Assembly: GCA_007644065.1 (NCBI GenBank)
Contig: VJWN01000001.1
Span: 1,378,340-1,442,339 of the forward strand
Origin: Margaritispora aquatica
Lineage: Eukaryota; Ascomycota; Leotiomycetes; Helotiales; Discinellaceae
Direction: 5' to 3'
DNA length: 64,000 nt
In this document: piece after piece, positions 1 to 12,060 of the stretch
Layout: each line of letters opens with the position of its first letter
How positions within the stretch are numbered: the stretch's first letter is position 1
The notes under the pieces: model-generated
What the model was told of the DNA's origin: nothing
Seen by the model: the letters and a program-made list of their open reading frames with translations, nothing else
Database searches by the model: none
Made by a program: the position numbers and the translations under genes

Positions 1-478
1 AGCCAAGTCAAGTTAAGTCAAGCGAATTCCTTAGTATCTCGCGACTTCTACAACGAGTTGAGTCCGAGGCACTTACTTGCACTACTACTACCACCACAAA
101 AGATAGGCTGGAATGAGCTATTTCTCACCTGGCAATGATAATGATAGATTTTACTACCAAACCTCAGGCGCTGGGTGCTGGGTGCTGTTGTTGCACCTCA
201 TTGCTTCTGCTTGGGCAAGCAAAATTTTAACCCTCTACGAAAGGTACCTACGTAACGCTTCTTTTCAAGTCTTCTTTGTATGGATATTCATCACAATAAA
301 GTGCAAACCTCCCTTCTGTACCGCAGTGTGTGGCATATTTTCACTCGATATGTATTCCTTGTTTGTAGTGCCTATCTCATCTCTTTGCTCTTTGCTGTGC
401 CGTGAGATAGATACTCGTTCCAAGACGGACTTCTTTATGTCTAAGTATCTATACATTAATTTATTACTTACATTTCTT

Positions 479-505
479 TACTCTACTCTACTCTACTCTA
501 CTCTA
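479..505. repeat. TACTC pentanucleotide microsatellite
   Basis: About five perfect tandem copies of the five-base unit CTCTA/TACTC are seen directly. It lies in non-coding sequence and has no evident function. Confidence 0.9.
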
Positions 506-1275
506 GTATATCACACTTCGTCATCTCAGCAGTTATAGCCAGCCAGCCAACCAGCCGGCCGATACATAAATAAGGTAGCCAGTCTCAAACCGGCTCCGTC
601 CTCTCGAATAGTCGTTTAAGATAAGTTTCTAGTCAAGTCAATTGTCGCTGTATATGTTTTTATCCTCCAATAAATGGATTAATGATACCAAGTTATAGCC
701 TCAATCACCATTTGCACCAAGCTTCATACGGCGATTGCAAACTCTCCATTGCGTCCTAAGAAGAGCAGTACGTACGTAGCCGGGGGCAAGAGGGAATCAA
801 GCGAAGAAAAATGCTCAAATCTACCTACTTCTTCGTGCAGCTACCTATGTCGATAACTGGGATGAACGATATTGTTTATGGATGGTATCAGTTTGCTCGT
901 TGTTTTTGTTTTATTATATAGCCAAACAATGGGGAGGGAAATGATGAGTTCTAAGGATTTAGTATAATAGGATATTAAGTAGTAAAGGTTGTAACTGTAG
1001 ATGCATTTCACTTTTCTTGTTCAACAAGATCTTCAATCGTAAGCTCCCATGTTTTCTTAATTCTATTCTTGCCTCACGCCTGTACATAACTAAATAGTAA
1101 GTGCTGTAGCGTGAATGTAGACTCTATGGTCTAGAAGGTGTATTTCTATAAAGCATAATGTCGTGTTCGGGAACTCATCATCCTCATTTTATGGCAATTG
1201 ATAGAACTGATGGAATAACGAAAGGCAATCTCCGAGTTACGGTATGTATATACCTCACTTACTTACTTACCACTA

Positions 1276-1352
1276 GCTCTCCCTCTCCCTCTCCCTCTCC
1301 CTCTCCCTCTCCCTCTCCCTCTCCCTCTCCCTCTCCCTCTCCTCCTCCTCCC
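1276..1352. repeat. CTCCCT hexanucleotide microsatellite
   Basis: Roughly eleven tandem copies of the six-base pyrimidine unit CCCTCT, ending in a short CTC run. Translated it gives an artificial Ser-Pro repeat, which explains the open frame across it. The strand asymmetry (all pyrimidine on plus) resembles fungal promoter CT tracts, but no gene follows closely on either strand. Confidence 0.9.
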
Positions 1353-2006
1353 CGCTATCACACACATGCAGTACTCACCACCACGATCATTTCCTAAAAC
1401 TCAGTAAATGCCATGAAATAGAAAGGTGGCTCGTCCGTCTAGGCGACGAGGGGTGAAGCGAGGCGAGGTGATCAGCAGTACATTACCTCACCTCACCATA
1501 CCTTTTTGTCGAAGATAGAGATCAGCACGAACGGCTAGTAGAGGGAGGGGGGGGCACGTGGAAACTAGCGTGTGATCAGCAGGAGAAGTGGAGGGGACCT
1601 AGGGAGTGTTGGTTGTATTTGAGTCTTGAATTTCGGGATTTAGAGTCCAAGCGCATGGAATTTGTGTTTGGAATGGATATTTGAGTATGTCGGTATTACG
1701 GAAATGGGTCAAAATGAGGCTCCTTGCGTGCTTTGTGGTACAAATTAGTTTCCATCTCTCTTCATGGGCGTGTATGCATATTCATACCCATTTGGTTTCA
1801 TTACGATGGAGATGTTTTTGAGCAAATGATTGAATTTGCCACCCTCTAACCTTACTCATTACATAAACCTAAAATTACCTCCCATATGTGACATAACTCG
1901 TGGTATCTACCCAGCAATCGTAAGTATATACAACAAATCTCCCTTTTCAAATTCTCATCTCCTATCTTCGTACTCCAAAGCTTCCTTCCCGGAGACTCAA
2001 GCGCGT

Positions 2007-2570
2007 CTACAAAGCCAAAGCAGCGAGGAGAGCGGCACCAACGACCATAGCACCAACACCCTCACGGCTAGCAGCACCAGTGACAGTGGCTGGGGCGGAG
2101 GTGGTAGCAGTACCAGCAGTTGCAGTGGAGGCGCGAGAGCTAGCTGAGCTGACGGCCCTGCTTGCGGAGGTAGCGGCGCTGGAAGCACGGGACGTGGCAG
2201 ACGAAGCGGCGGTTGCTGATCCAGCGGCGGAAGAAGACCCGGAGCCGGCGGCGAGGGCACACAACTGGGCGGCGACGGATTGTGTCTCTATAGATTAGGT
2301 CAGTCATGTTTTGGAATTGGTGGAACAAGGTAACGTACTCAGAGCATCGTCAGCAGAGCAGCTAGAAATAATACAGGGAGTTGCGGATTGTGTGATGGCG
2401 TTCTTCGCAGGTCCACACTGGCACACGTAATCAGTGAGACCGCAGCCAGCAGCAGTGATGGCTGGAGCGAGGCAGGTGAGAGCACAAGTTGGGAGCATGG
2501 CGACTTCGCTTGTGATGGTCTGGGAGTAGGCGACTGAGACCAAAGCGAGGATAGACAGAGCGAACTTCAT
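2007..2570 (-). CDS. CFEM-domain GPI-anchored cell-surface protein
   Basis: Two exons, complement of 2339-2570 and 2007-2287, separated by a 51-nt intron (donor GTACGT, acceptor ATAG); 170 residues. Residues 1-16 form a signal peptide (MKFALSILALVSVAYS). A fungal CFEM domain follows, about residues 17-88, with eight cysteines and the segment GLTDYVCQC; the Asp in that segment is the residue that ligates heme iron in characterised CFEM proteins. The intron falls inside the domain, and splicing restores its last cysteine. A Ser/Ala/Thr-rich stalk of about 60 residues follows, then a hydrophobic tail (GVGAMVVGAALLAALAL) typical of GPI addition. The family acts in iron/heme capture, wall structure or, in plant pathogens, host interaction; which applies cannot be read from the sequence. 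Confidence 0.93.
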
Positions 2571-4577
2571 ATTTGCGTTTGGGTGGTATGAGTATTTCTG
2601 GATAATGACTATTTTAATGCGGCCGAGCGAAAACTATTCGATTGAAGTGTGCTGAAAAAGCTGATGTTACTATATTGTTTTGATGTAGAGGGGTACGGCT
2701 GCTACTTTATGTACCCCCTGAAGTGGTGGTAGGACTCACTTTCGGGAGAGGAGGCAGATTGACCTGGCTGATCAGTGGCGCATGTGGATCCGCCGACGAT
2801 AGCATTTTCGATAGCACTCTTGTGCTCCCGGATCGAGCTCACTTCTCCCCCCATCTCCTCCCCAGAAATCTACCTCGACCTGGATTAAAGCTTGAAAGAT
2901 CAGATGATGCCTCGGTATTTTGGGAGAAAACCTGGGGAGCTCCAGGAATTTCAAAGAGAAGCTTTAGTGACCTTGCCATGATGAGTCTGGTGGGAAGTGC
3001 TAGAAAGAGCAAGTCAGTAACGGCGCCACCTTAGTGGCCAAGAGAAAAAGTAACGAAAGCTCGTGGGGACCGAGAGAACGGATTCTGAATGGCCCTTAGT
3101 TTCCATAAGCTTGTGCCCCTCCCATGGAGCAGTCTAGGCAAACTGCAGGTTTAATCTTGTGTTCACCATTCAAATACTACAGCTTAAACGTTAGATCGTA
3201 CAGTGAGTCGCCTTTTAGATTATTCTTAATCTTCCGCCTGAGCGATCGGAGTATTTTGGACACCCTAGCACGTATTGAGGTATAAATAGCAGTTGTGGTG
3301 TTGTTGTCAAAGCACCATGATACGAGTATTTGCTGGGAATCGATTTAGCAAAGACAGGAGAAAGACAGGGCCTCGAATGGATGTCTAGACCTCAATTAAG
3401 AATTAAGGTTACCTGCCGATCCGGCTGTGGTCCAATGGAAATCAGCCTCCAAGCTCGAAGCAGATGTAGTGGCGTCCGTTCCTTGCACCATACTCCCCAC
3501 ATATAAGTACCGAGGTACCTAACATCAACATGACTCTTGCTATTGCAGTATTATGAGGTGGAACTTCTTGGGAAGTCCATAGGAGAAGTTGGACTATAGG
3601 CATACTGCTAGTTCAAACTCTTTCTCATAGCCTCTCCATACTCATATTGAAACACCGTGTCAGGATCTAAAAAGTGCGGGGAAGATGTGGAAAGCAATCT
3701 CAAATCAAGATCATCGATTCCTGTCGGAGTGGGAAGCTCGGTAACTCCTCTTGCCAAAGTCTGTATTCAAGTGAGAAGCTGGGAGCTGTCTAACTCAAAT
3801 TCAATATAGCTTGCATAAGTCTTCGGCGACCAAATCTTGACGATGAAGCTTGACGTGCGTCGTTACATCCGGATGTCCCTGGTATGAATGCTCGCAGACT
3901 GTGATGTCCTTGGCTCTGTGGCTAAGGTTGTGATGTAATGTATATTATGAACTGTTTTGTTTGCAGTAGGGCCGGATTTGTTCACTTCCAGAAATGTCAA
4001 CTTTAAATACATTCATACTTGACTAGTAGAGTCGCTCATTTTATGTTAGGAAGCCTTCGCCTCAACTTTGCATACGAAGTGTTCTGAATCTAGACACTTG
4101 GTCATATGTCTGTGCTATTCTTCGAGAATTGTGAAATCAGGTGCGAGGTAGGAATGTCTCGCGTAAGAGGCTGTTGCTCTATTGGACACGTCGTTATATC
4201 TTGAAATGAATGTTTGAGAATTTGGCTTAGCCACCAGTTCCGCTGTGACGTTGGATTTCAAGTGAGACCCAGCAATTTGAGCTCGCCGCGGATGTTATCA
4301 GCGACTTCAACTCCTAAGAGCTTAGCCGACACAAAGTCAAACACAAAGGTGGCTGTGGTGTCAAAACGTCAACCTTGGCGTCCCAATGTCTAGTTTGATG
4401 CAATCATGACTCGAGCTTGGGCGTCGAGGTTCGCCAGAGAAAACCGTCTCCTGCACGCTCCGAGAATTCTGGCAATTTTAATTGTCCAAAAAAATTGATT
4501 TTTCCTTATTCAAAATCGTCTTTCTTCCCACCATCAAATAATTCGACTCTCAAAATGCATACTTTTTCGACATTCTC
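2571..4577. other. Intergenic region, promoter side of the CFEM gene
   Basis: No gene is supported. The first few hundred bases are the upstream region of the CFEM gene. An open frame at 2723-3034 starts with GTG and shows no domain. The rest, about 3.0-4.5 kb, is ordinary mixed sequence with stops in all frames, ending downstream of the 2EXR-type gene. Confidence 0.5.
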
Positions 4578-5681
4578 TTATTCTTCCTGCTTATCCTTGG
4601 AAACTTTAAGTCCAGCAGCTCGAGCTTGCAAATACCTGTCTTTTTCAGATAGAGACAACGGTCCTCCTTCTCCTTGCGTAGGATGCAGTATCGCCTCAAT
4701 TCGTGATGCCAGATCCCTCTCGATTTTCCAATGAACATGGTAAGCTGATGCATCATCATCGCTATCATGTTCTGATCCAGATGCTGAATCGTCTTGGCCA
4801 CCAAGGGCTAACATGAGGTCAAACTTTTTCATTTTGATCTTCCTGAAAGCCTGGACCCAAGCCACTTGCCCATCGCTGGCAATGATATCCTTAGCAATGG
4901 ACACCGAAGTCTGTAACAAGAGGCAAAAGACATCGAGAGACAAGTGCTCAGCGACATACTCGCAAAAGGGTATGATTTTGTCATCCAAATCGTCAGTGTG
5001 ACCTTCGCATTCCCACTCTACATCAAGGTGTTTGATTCCAGCATGTGCAGCTGGTCGATCCTTCAAAAAGTCGATGATCACATCTGAAGACCTCGTGGCA
5101 GTAAGATAAACGTTATTGTATAAAGCTTTGCCAACTTCTTCTCGTATTTGACGGTATACCTGAGACAGATAGAATACGATTTTGGGCTGCTCCGAGAAGC
5201 CGACCTGCTCCAGATATCCTGTCTCTGAGTTACGCTTCACACCACTATACATATATTGGAGGTTCATGTCATATGAAGGACGATAAGGATGAGCTTTCAC
5301 ACCGCGTGGAGCATATTCTGATTCGTTGTTGAATGGCTTAAGAATGATGTCCATGGTCATCCCACCTTCATCGTCCCGAAATGGTTCAAGGAGAAAATCG
5401 TATACCATATCACGGATATCTCTTGGAAGTCTGAGGAATGGAAAGCCGCTGCATGGATGTTTAGCGGCGGTTGATCTCAGATGGAGTGGTGCTGATTACT
5501 TGCCATTCCTGCTTGAAAGTGTGGGATCTAAATTTCTCCACAGACCTGGAGGATCTGTTTCATGCACATCAACGAGAACCATGTTTTCTGCTCCTGGGAA
5601 GAGGCAGAAATCTCCATAGCCATCTTGCATGTGGGAAACATAGCGACGAGGTGGAAGTTGTTCGTTCATGTTGGCATTCAT
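4578..5681 (-). CDS. 2EXR/F-box-like fungal protein of unknown role
   Basis: Two exons, complement of 5500-5681 and 4578-5448, with a 51-nt intron (GTAATC...GCAG); 350 residues. Splicing creates the segment FPFLRLPRDIRDMVYDFLL at about residues 62-80, the F-box-like signature (hydrophobic-LP-x-x-hydrophobic-R-x-x-hydrophobic-Y) of the fungal 2EXR/DUF7730 class. The remainder is a globular region without catalytic motifs. It includes a Leu-rich helical part and an acidic Asp/Ser patch near residues 295-310 (SGSEHDSDDDAS), then a charged C-terminus. These proteins are often present in many copies in Leotiomycetes and Dothideomycetes and are presumed interaction or ubiquitin-ligase adaptor-like proteins, but no function is established. 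The family call is fairly safe; the function is unknown. Confidence 0.8.
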
Positions 5682-6498
5682 GGCTTAATGGTGATGTGGG
5701 ATGCTGAGAGAACTTGAGGATCTAAAGTAGTTTGCCTAATTCGAACTACCACGTGCGCTCTTGGCAAATGGTAAAATCTTACATTTCGAACCTAATTTCT
5801 GTATAACTACATACTTGTAGATTCTAACACTTGAGGTTAAGACTTTGTGACACAGTTCCGCACCTCATTATGGCAGATGCCTACCTCAAAATATGTCTTT
5901 GCGACTACCTACATGACAGCTAGTCACATGATGTAGAATGTTTCTTATCAACCTGGAACGTACGAGGGTACCTAAGGTACCTGCCTGCCTTAAGAGCCAT
6001 TCGAAGGTAAACGTATCAATACACCCTCACTAATGATTCTTGAACTGTAGAAGCAAGAATTCTCAATACGATGTGTTGACAGACTTTTAATTTTTATGGA
6101 GTTCCAAAGTTTCGAACATATTCGGAAACGAGTGTAGTTAGGCGGAAGTACCCTAGATCATCTCTAGCAAAAATTCTTAACAACCTCAAAATGCGACAAA
6201 AGTCCTAAAGATTTCAAGGGATCTTGAAATAAGCTCACGCCTCAATGTAATCGTCATTAACATCACGGCAGACTTTTTGGAAGCAAAGCTCGTGTATTCC
6301 TTACTCTATCCGAAGCCCAACATACTCGCTATATTACACCAAATCCCGACTCGTAAAGACAGTGCCAGTTTCCACCCCATCATAATAATCAAACACACGC
6401 TCGCAGATCAGGGTATCGAATCCTTGAACACCAAATTTCTCGTAACATCCAAGTCTCTATCAAGACAAGAAGACTTGCATCGCTTCACTCCTGTCTCC
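5682..6498. other. Intergenic region between two minus-strand genes
   Basis: Contains the promoter of the 2EXR-type gene and the 3' flank of the rhodopsin-type gene. It holds two adjacent GGTACC palindromes at 5967-5982 but nothing else recognisable. Antisense open frames over 6277-6696 are shadows of the neighbouring gene. Confidence 0.5.
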
Positions 6499-7837
6499 TC
6501 ACACCCGCCTCGAACTCTCATCCGAAGCCGCCTCGGATACCGTCTTGTTCTTCCACCCCAATACCTGACTCCTATGCCACTGTCCAGGCGTATTCGACCT
6601 CTCATTACTTGTAACAGTTACATGTGTCTCTTTCAGGATATTCTTCTGGCTATCCCCATCTCCAAATCCATAGTTATCGGCCTCCTTGTCGCCTAGCTGG
6701 TGGAAGGTATCGAGCTTGACATCCGAGCGCAGCATGTTGTGTTTATTCCTCGAGGCTTTGAAGGCACTGGCTGAAGGCGGCTGGCTAGGTGTTACGGATG
6801 AACCTCCCCCAAACATAGAAAGTGAGAGAAGAGGACGTAAAGCGGGAAGCGAGCCGGCGAAAATGCCGATGCCTTCTTCGACCATGGACCAGAGACCAAT
6901 TTTACCGGTGCTGTACATGAATTCTGCCGGGTCGCTGTAGAGACTTAGGTAGCGAAGTCGGACGATTGTTGCGCAGCTCGCACTGTGGAAGCGAAGTTAG
7001 ATGTGTATACGAATGCCATTTGGGTGTATAATGGGTCAAGCTAGACTGCAGTTGTGCGAATAAAAGAATGAGCTACTTACAATGCAGCGAGCCCCAAAAT
7101 CATAGCCACTGATGCCTTCACGCGAACCTTCATCTGAACTTTCCAAAGCAACACGGCAGGTAGGAAAGCCATAGAAAAATCCGTCACAATTTCGATGGCA
7201 GAAAAGAAGAAGCTAACGTCGCTGTTCAGCTTGAGGTTGCATGAACCTGTTGTAGTCTCACCCCATAAGGTTGTGATAGGATGACAGATGTTGGCAACTC
7301 CAGCAATGAAGACGATGCAAGAGATGATACTCATAACAATGATAGCCCAAATAGTCAGTACAAAAGGACGGCGAGTGTCTGCAATACGGAGAAGTGTTAC
7401 TGCAATTGCACATTTGATTGTGATTGCACTGATCGCGTAGAAGAATTCGGTGATGAAGAAAAGCTAAGTTGATATCAGCTATGCTTCTTGATGAATAGTG
7501 CCTCGACCGAGGAATGCATACCTTGATACCTCGCATCTTTGTGCTTGCGGGTAGAGTAGCGGCATACTGGCCGGAACCGTAGAAACAGCAAACAATGCAC
7601 ATTCTGGCAGTGACAGTGAATAGAGCCTTTACTATCGTCAGTACGTCTTTGTAAATCTCAGAGAGAAAGATAAGTCCCTACCAGCCCAAGTGCCATCATG
7701 TAGTCATCCATTCCCAAAGCCTTCCTCGCCACTCTTACCCAAACTCGTGCCACAAAGGTTACCCAGCTCAGTACCAGCATTGCAATTGACGTATACAGGA
7801 GGTCAACGCCATCTCCTTTCGGACTAACTGTTACCAT
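6499..7837 (-). CDS. Fungal rhodopsin-type seven-TM membrane protein
   Basis: Four exons, complement of 7682-7837, 7522-7626, 7081-7463 and 6499-6982, giving 375 residues in phase. The chain has seven hydrophobic spans followed by a Ser/Thr-rich cytosolic tail of about 110 residues. Hallmarks of the fungal rhodopsin-domain (SAT4/PTH11-like integral membrane) family are present: GMDDYMMALGL after TM1, FFITEFFYAISAITIKCAIA in TM3, AAFASCATIVRLRYL in TM6 (created by the third splice junction), and WSMVEEGIGIFAGSLPALRPL in TM7. The family resembles GPCRs, but ligand and signalling partner are unknown, and no retinal-binding lysine of microbial opsins is evident. The first intron needs an AAG acceptor (7627-7629), because the nearer TAG would put a stop codon at the start of exon 2. 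Confidence 0.9.
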
Positions 7838-9355
7838 TCTTGATTACAGTCGGATTTCAAAATGGGATGCTGGAGAATGAGACAGACAGAGAAAGACGAG
7901 AATTCTGGCTGAAAAGAAAGGATTTCTTTCTCAAGATAACCTATTGGGCGCCATATAGACTCCACGATCCATGATATGAACCCCCTTTGCAGGCTTCGTG
8001 GAGAAAGAACTAACGATGGCCCGCTAAGGTACTGACCCAAGTGGACGAGAAAGTTCAAGACATCTTTGCCTTGCCTTTGTGGACTTCAAGGGGCTTTGGT
8101 AAGGGTCTGTAACACAAGCAAGAACTTAAAGAGTAAAATCTCTGAAGATCTGCTTTCACGACAGCACAATGATAAAATTTGACAGAAGTAACAGTGGGGA
8201 GTCCGCTAAGCGAGCTTCATGGGAGCCCAGCGATGTGATTCATGGTTTTCGCGTAATGTCCCGGAGCCGACAGCAAGGTCGGCATTGCGTCTTGTGCAGC
8301 GGGAGTTGCTCTCGATAAGGCTAAGAGGTTTGCTATAAGCTTGCAATGTTTAACCAGAACAATGGATACTCGTTACGAGTCGCTAGAAGCCTACGAAAAC
8401 TCTCCAAATATTTATCCCTAAATATAGAGTTCTAAAAGCAGCCTATTCTGTAAGTCCTGATTCTATTACGAAGTAGAAAGAATGCTCTTCTATAAACGCA
8501 TTCTTATAACTTGGCTCCTGTCATAGAGAGAAATCCATCTTCTGAACAAGCTAGCCTTTCAACAAGTGCCGAAGACATGGCAGGTCCTGATTCCAGGATC
8601 TGCCTTCATGCTAAGTACTTTGGTACAGTAGGAAGAATTCTAATTCGTTTAAACTCACCGAGTGGATATGTTCGGATAACTTCCCCCCTCTCTTGGCACG
8701 TCAAAAAACCGTTTTGGACAGCGGCTCCCTTGTCGTCAAACTTCTCTTGCGTGGTGCCTCAACGTTTCGACCGGTGTTTATGCGCACTTCATTAACGTTT
8801 ATAGGTTCCTGCCCGAAACCTTAATTCATTTTTGGGCAAGATCTGACTGCTGCAGGATTTTGGATGCTTATGGCTCTTGTGATGTTTTCTATTTAATTCT
8901 CCTGTCGATCATTGATTCCAGTACATTTTCTTGATTTAGGACAGTAATTGTAGATCGCCTCTCCACTATGATATGGATGATCTCGAACTGTCTATGTGCT
9001 CTAGATATGGAGCTCGTATATGACTTCTCAAACTCAAAGGATCCTGATATCTGAAGATCCATCAAAGACTTCAATTTCATTTGACGTCGCGCACTGTACT
9101 GTACACACCGCCCATGTCGAACCCATGTCACGTCCCCGCATTGGGAAGCTTCATGCAGCAGGTATCCTTGAATAGAGCTTGAAGCGTCTGTTTCTTGTGT
9201 GCTCCCCCAACCTCGACGCAAAGTATTGCATAGCAAGTTTCCCTAGCTTTCTCGACTCTCTCGTCCATCTCCAAAACTATTCCTCGTCAGCACTTTGATC
9301 CTTTATCCACAACAGAAGACTTGAAGACCCAGAAAGCCAGCCTGCACTATCCAAC
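7838..9355. other. Divergent intergenic region
   Basis: Shared upstream region of the minus-strand rhodopsin-type gene and the plus-strand SDR gene. Open frames at 8511-8795 and 8889-9236 begin with non-ATG codons and have no motifs. The part around 8330-8510 is noticeably AT-rich and may be old repeat sequence. A pyrimidine-rich leader just before 9356 fits an SDR promoter. Confidence 0.5.
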
Positions 9356-10422
9356 ATGACTGAGTTCTTAATCAAAGACGAGGATTTGACCAGCCTGAAG
9401 GGCAAGGTTGTAGTTCTTACAGGTACGAATCTGTAATCGTTTTGCAGGGTACTGATATGCATATCTTGAGAAATGCTGACATGAATTGATCATTTGTAGG
9501 TGGTTCTTCGGGAATTGGCCTTGGGGCTGTTGACCTCTTGTTGTCTTTAGGGGCAAAGGTCGTTAGTGGTGATATCCAACAACCTCCCACGACTGGCGAT
9601 TCTCTTTTTGTAAAGACAGATGTTAGGAATTGGGCCGATCTGTGTGCCTTGTTCAAGAAAGCAAAGGAGGAACACGGCCGAATCGACGTAAGTGGATTTC
9701 TTTCTCCTGTACTGTGGTAGACATGTTGTTATACACAATAGATTATCAATTTATATTCGCTAACGCAGCATTATTAATAGTATGTCTTCGCCAATGCCGG
9801 AATTGCTCCAAAGGCGAATTACCTCGAGCTTGAGACAGGACCCGATGGAGAGTTGGTGAGGCCAACATCAGACACAATCGATATCAATCAGATGGGTGTC
9901 ATCCACACAGGGGCTCTTGCTGTCCACTACTTTAAACAGCAAGCAGAGGGTGGAAGTCTTGTGGTCATGGCTTCTAGCACTGGCTTGCATCCAGTTCGAG
10001 GCGTGGATTATTGTAAGTTAACAGCGATACGCTGCAGCAAAGTATCACAAGCTGACAAACATGCAGCTAGCTCTAAGCACGGTGCTCTTGGATTTGGAAG
10101 AGGGATGGCAAAGCTTGTGGAAGTTGCAGGTCTTCCAATTAGGGTCAACACTCTTATGCCATCATGGACAGCAACACAGGTTTTGCCTGACATTGCAAGT
10201 CTCTTGACCATGGTCTCTCACAGATCGCAGCCAGCTTCTGTCGTAGCACGTGCTGTTGCTTATTTGATGGCTGACACGACAAGGAATGGAGATGTTGTTT
10301 TCATCTCAGATGGGAAGTACACCGAGATTGACAAATCGATACTCCTTCCTGCATACGAAACTATCAAGGGAGATAGTCCTTCTGATGATGAGATTCTGGG
10401 TCGCCTTCTGGCGTTGTCATAG
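9356..10422 (+). CDS. Short-chain dehydrogenase/reductase (classical SDR)
   Basis: Four exons, 9356-9422, 9500-9687, 9781-10012 and 10067-10422; 280 residues, the usual size for a classical SDR. The Rossmann cofactor loop TGGSSGIG is assembled across intron 1. SGDIQ after beta-2 places an Asp at the position that selects NAD(H) over NADP(H). FANAG begins exon 3, and the catalytic SST plus YSSSK (YxxxK) are formed across intron 3. The pattern resembles the 15-hydroxyprostaglandin-dehydrogenase-like group. It should act as a soluble NAD-dependent alcohol/ketone oxidoreductase; the substrate cannot be read from the sequence. The neighbours do not suggest a biosynthetic cluster. Confidence 0.93.
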
Positions 10423-10827
10423 TCTGTTCATTACTTTAACTTCTACACCTTTCTAAATTCTCCTGAGTTGTGAGTGTTGCTGTTGGTGAAGTCTTTGTAT
10501 CCGTTAGCGGTTCGTCGCGACTTTTTTTTTCTGTTCCTGCTTCTAGTTATGACTCGCTTAGTAGATATAAGAGCAAGTCCTGTTGTGTTTTTCTGTTTTG
10601 CTAGTGATTGATGGCTGATGGCTGCTTTGGGAACGGTGAGAGTTAGAAAGAAGGAGGTAGTGTTCTCTATTGTGCCTTCTTTTGTGAGATATCTGCCTGT
10701 CTAGGGGTTAGTTCTTGCTTAATTGAAGGTTCTGGGGGAGCTCAACAGGCAACTTCCTTCTCTGGTAATAGATGCAAGTTAAAACCCCCAGATTCCTCCC
10801 CAACTTTTCCATTTCTTCTTCAACAAA
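10423..10827. other. Intergenic region between the SDR gene and the small membrane ORF
   Basis: Contains the 3' flank of the SDR gene and the leader of the following small ORF. It includes a nine-base T run near 10522-10530. No gene is seen. Confidence 0.5.
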
Positions 10828-11040
10828 ATGGCCGACTTCGAAGAACAGGTACGTAAGAATATCACCCTCATAGCAGAAGTCCTTGGAATTCTCTATCTAA
10901 TTCTTCAATTCATCATCTTCCTTGCTCGTGCCTTTCCAGCGAATAACTTTATCTGCAGATTTTTCCGCCGGGGTGCCGGAGATCTTGCTAAGTCCTCTTC
11001 GAAGCCCTCTTCGGAGGCTTCGAACGGGGACAAGGCTTGA
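10828..11040 (+). CDS. Small single-TM hypothetical protein (70 aa)
   Basis: A short open frame with a good fungal start context (CAAAATGGCC) after a pyrimidine-rich leader. It encodes a charged N-terminus (MADFEEQVRKN), one strong hydrophobic span at about residues 12-35 (ITLIAEVLGILYLILQFIIFLARAF), a basic stretch (CRFFRRG) and a Ser/Lys-rich tail. The basic cluster after the span suggests an N-out/C-in or tail-anchored topology. I do not recognise the family. A GTACGT directly after codon 7 could be a splice donor, so the true product might differ. Existence as a gene is plausible, not proven. Confidence 0.45.
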   Translation: MADFEEQVRKNITLIAEVLGILYLILQFIIFLARAFPANNFICRFFRRGAGDLAKSSSKPSSEASNGDKA

Positions 11041-11649
11041 TTGAAGGCAGCCCGGACGTGATGACGGAATCTTCCTGAGCGCGGTCAGCGAAGTCGACTT
11101 CACCTGTACGTGGTGCTGGCTACGAACCTTCAGCATCTTCTGATGTCTGGAGAGCCAACGAAGTCGCGATGCTCGTCCTTCCTATGTCCACCGTAAGTTT
11201 CATCATGCTCTCTAGCTCACTTTGATCTCTGCTGACTCTTCTTCACTATCAAAATTGCCATTATCCTAGGGCTCATCCGACGACAAGTACCATTCGATCA
11301 CCGCCGCATCTACATCACTACTCTGTTGCTGGAGGTACTTTTACGTTGGATGCTCTTGGATGTTGGTGGTGATTAGACAATTGTACACTAGATGCATTCA
11401 TCGCTCCCATACACCTTAAATATCCGTGCCAATCATTCTCGACCTTTGTGATGTTAGCAACAAAAGATATCGATATGAGTGGTGTTTGAATTGAATTCGA
11501 AGCAATTTGAGGCCGTCCTTCTAGGTACCACAAATCCGTTGCCATACAAACTTTCTGCTTTTCGTATGCCTGGGTACTTTGGCGAGCCAGTGTCGACTTT
11601 TGTTATAGAATAAATAACTTCCTACATAGCTTGGGTAAGTGATCTTCGT
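11041..11649. other. Intergenic region
   Basis: 3' side of the small membrane ORF. Nothing with coding character was found. The open frame on the minus strand at 11318-11545 has no motif. Confidence 0.4.
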
Positions 11650-12060
11650 CTGAAAGAGTTCCTAAGCTATTCCACATTGCAAAATCCAGACGTCTACAGG
11701 TAGCTATAGTATAGATAGATCAGCGACCTTCAAGGCAGGATCAAAATCATATACCACCATTTTAAATACAAATATATTGCATTATAAACACAGAAGTATA
11801 TAGAGCTTTTATACGTGATAGAACTCAATGCCAAGACTTAAGTGAGAGTGAAGTCGCAAGATGATGTACACATTTCTCTTGATGTCTGTAATCTTACCTG
11901 TGGGACAACAAGGCTCTCAATATACAAATCCGAAATATACTACTTTACTGCGAGTTTCTTAGGTAGTCTAGGGTAAAGCAGAAGCTTTTCATTAGATGGA
12001 CCCGTGGCGACATGATCGGCTTGTCATTGGGCCCATCACACTGCATTGTAATATTTGTAA
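11650..12060. repeat. Decayed repeat, copy A (RIP-like)
   Basis: This stretch aligns with 23300-23700 in the same orientation. Three short anchors pair cleanly: 11664-11689 with 23326-23351 (22 of 26 identical), 11789-11805 with 23448-23464 (15 of 17) and 11829-11847 with 23487-23505 (16 of 19). All nine mismatches are transitions (C/T or A/G) and none are transversions, the pattern produced by repeat-induced point mutation. A looser match continues to about 12050. Boundaries and terminal repeats are not resolved. No intact reading frame survives. Confidence 0.65.

Larger units (their letters stand above)
1..2006. other. Left-edge intergenic region, no gene seen
   Basis: I see no supportable coding region here. 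The longer open frames are either antisense pairs without recognisable motifs (about 113-538) or translations of a simple repeat (1158-1397). The stretch holds two microsatellites, listed separately, and AT-rich sequence that could be the 3' flank of the CFEM gene, whose stop codon is at 2007. Confidence 0.6.

Noticed and set aside
1158..1397. Open frame encoding a Ser-Pro repeat
   Set aside because: It is the translation of a CTCCCT microsatellite.
5967..5982. GGTACC palindromes scattered in intergenic DNA, including a double site here, as a possible repeated control element
   Set aside because: By eye there are roughly a dozen in 64 kb, no more than chance predicts for a six-base site.
8511..9236. 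Two frames of 94 and 115 codons in the gap before the SDR gene
   Set aside because: Both begin with non-ATG codons and lack recognisable features.
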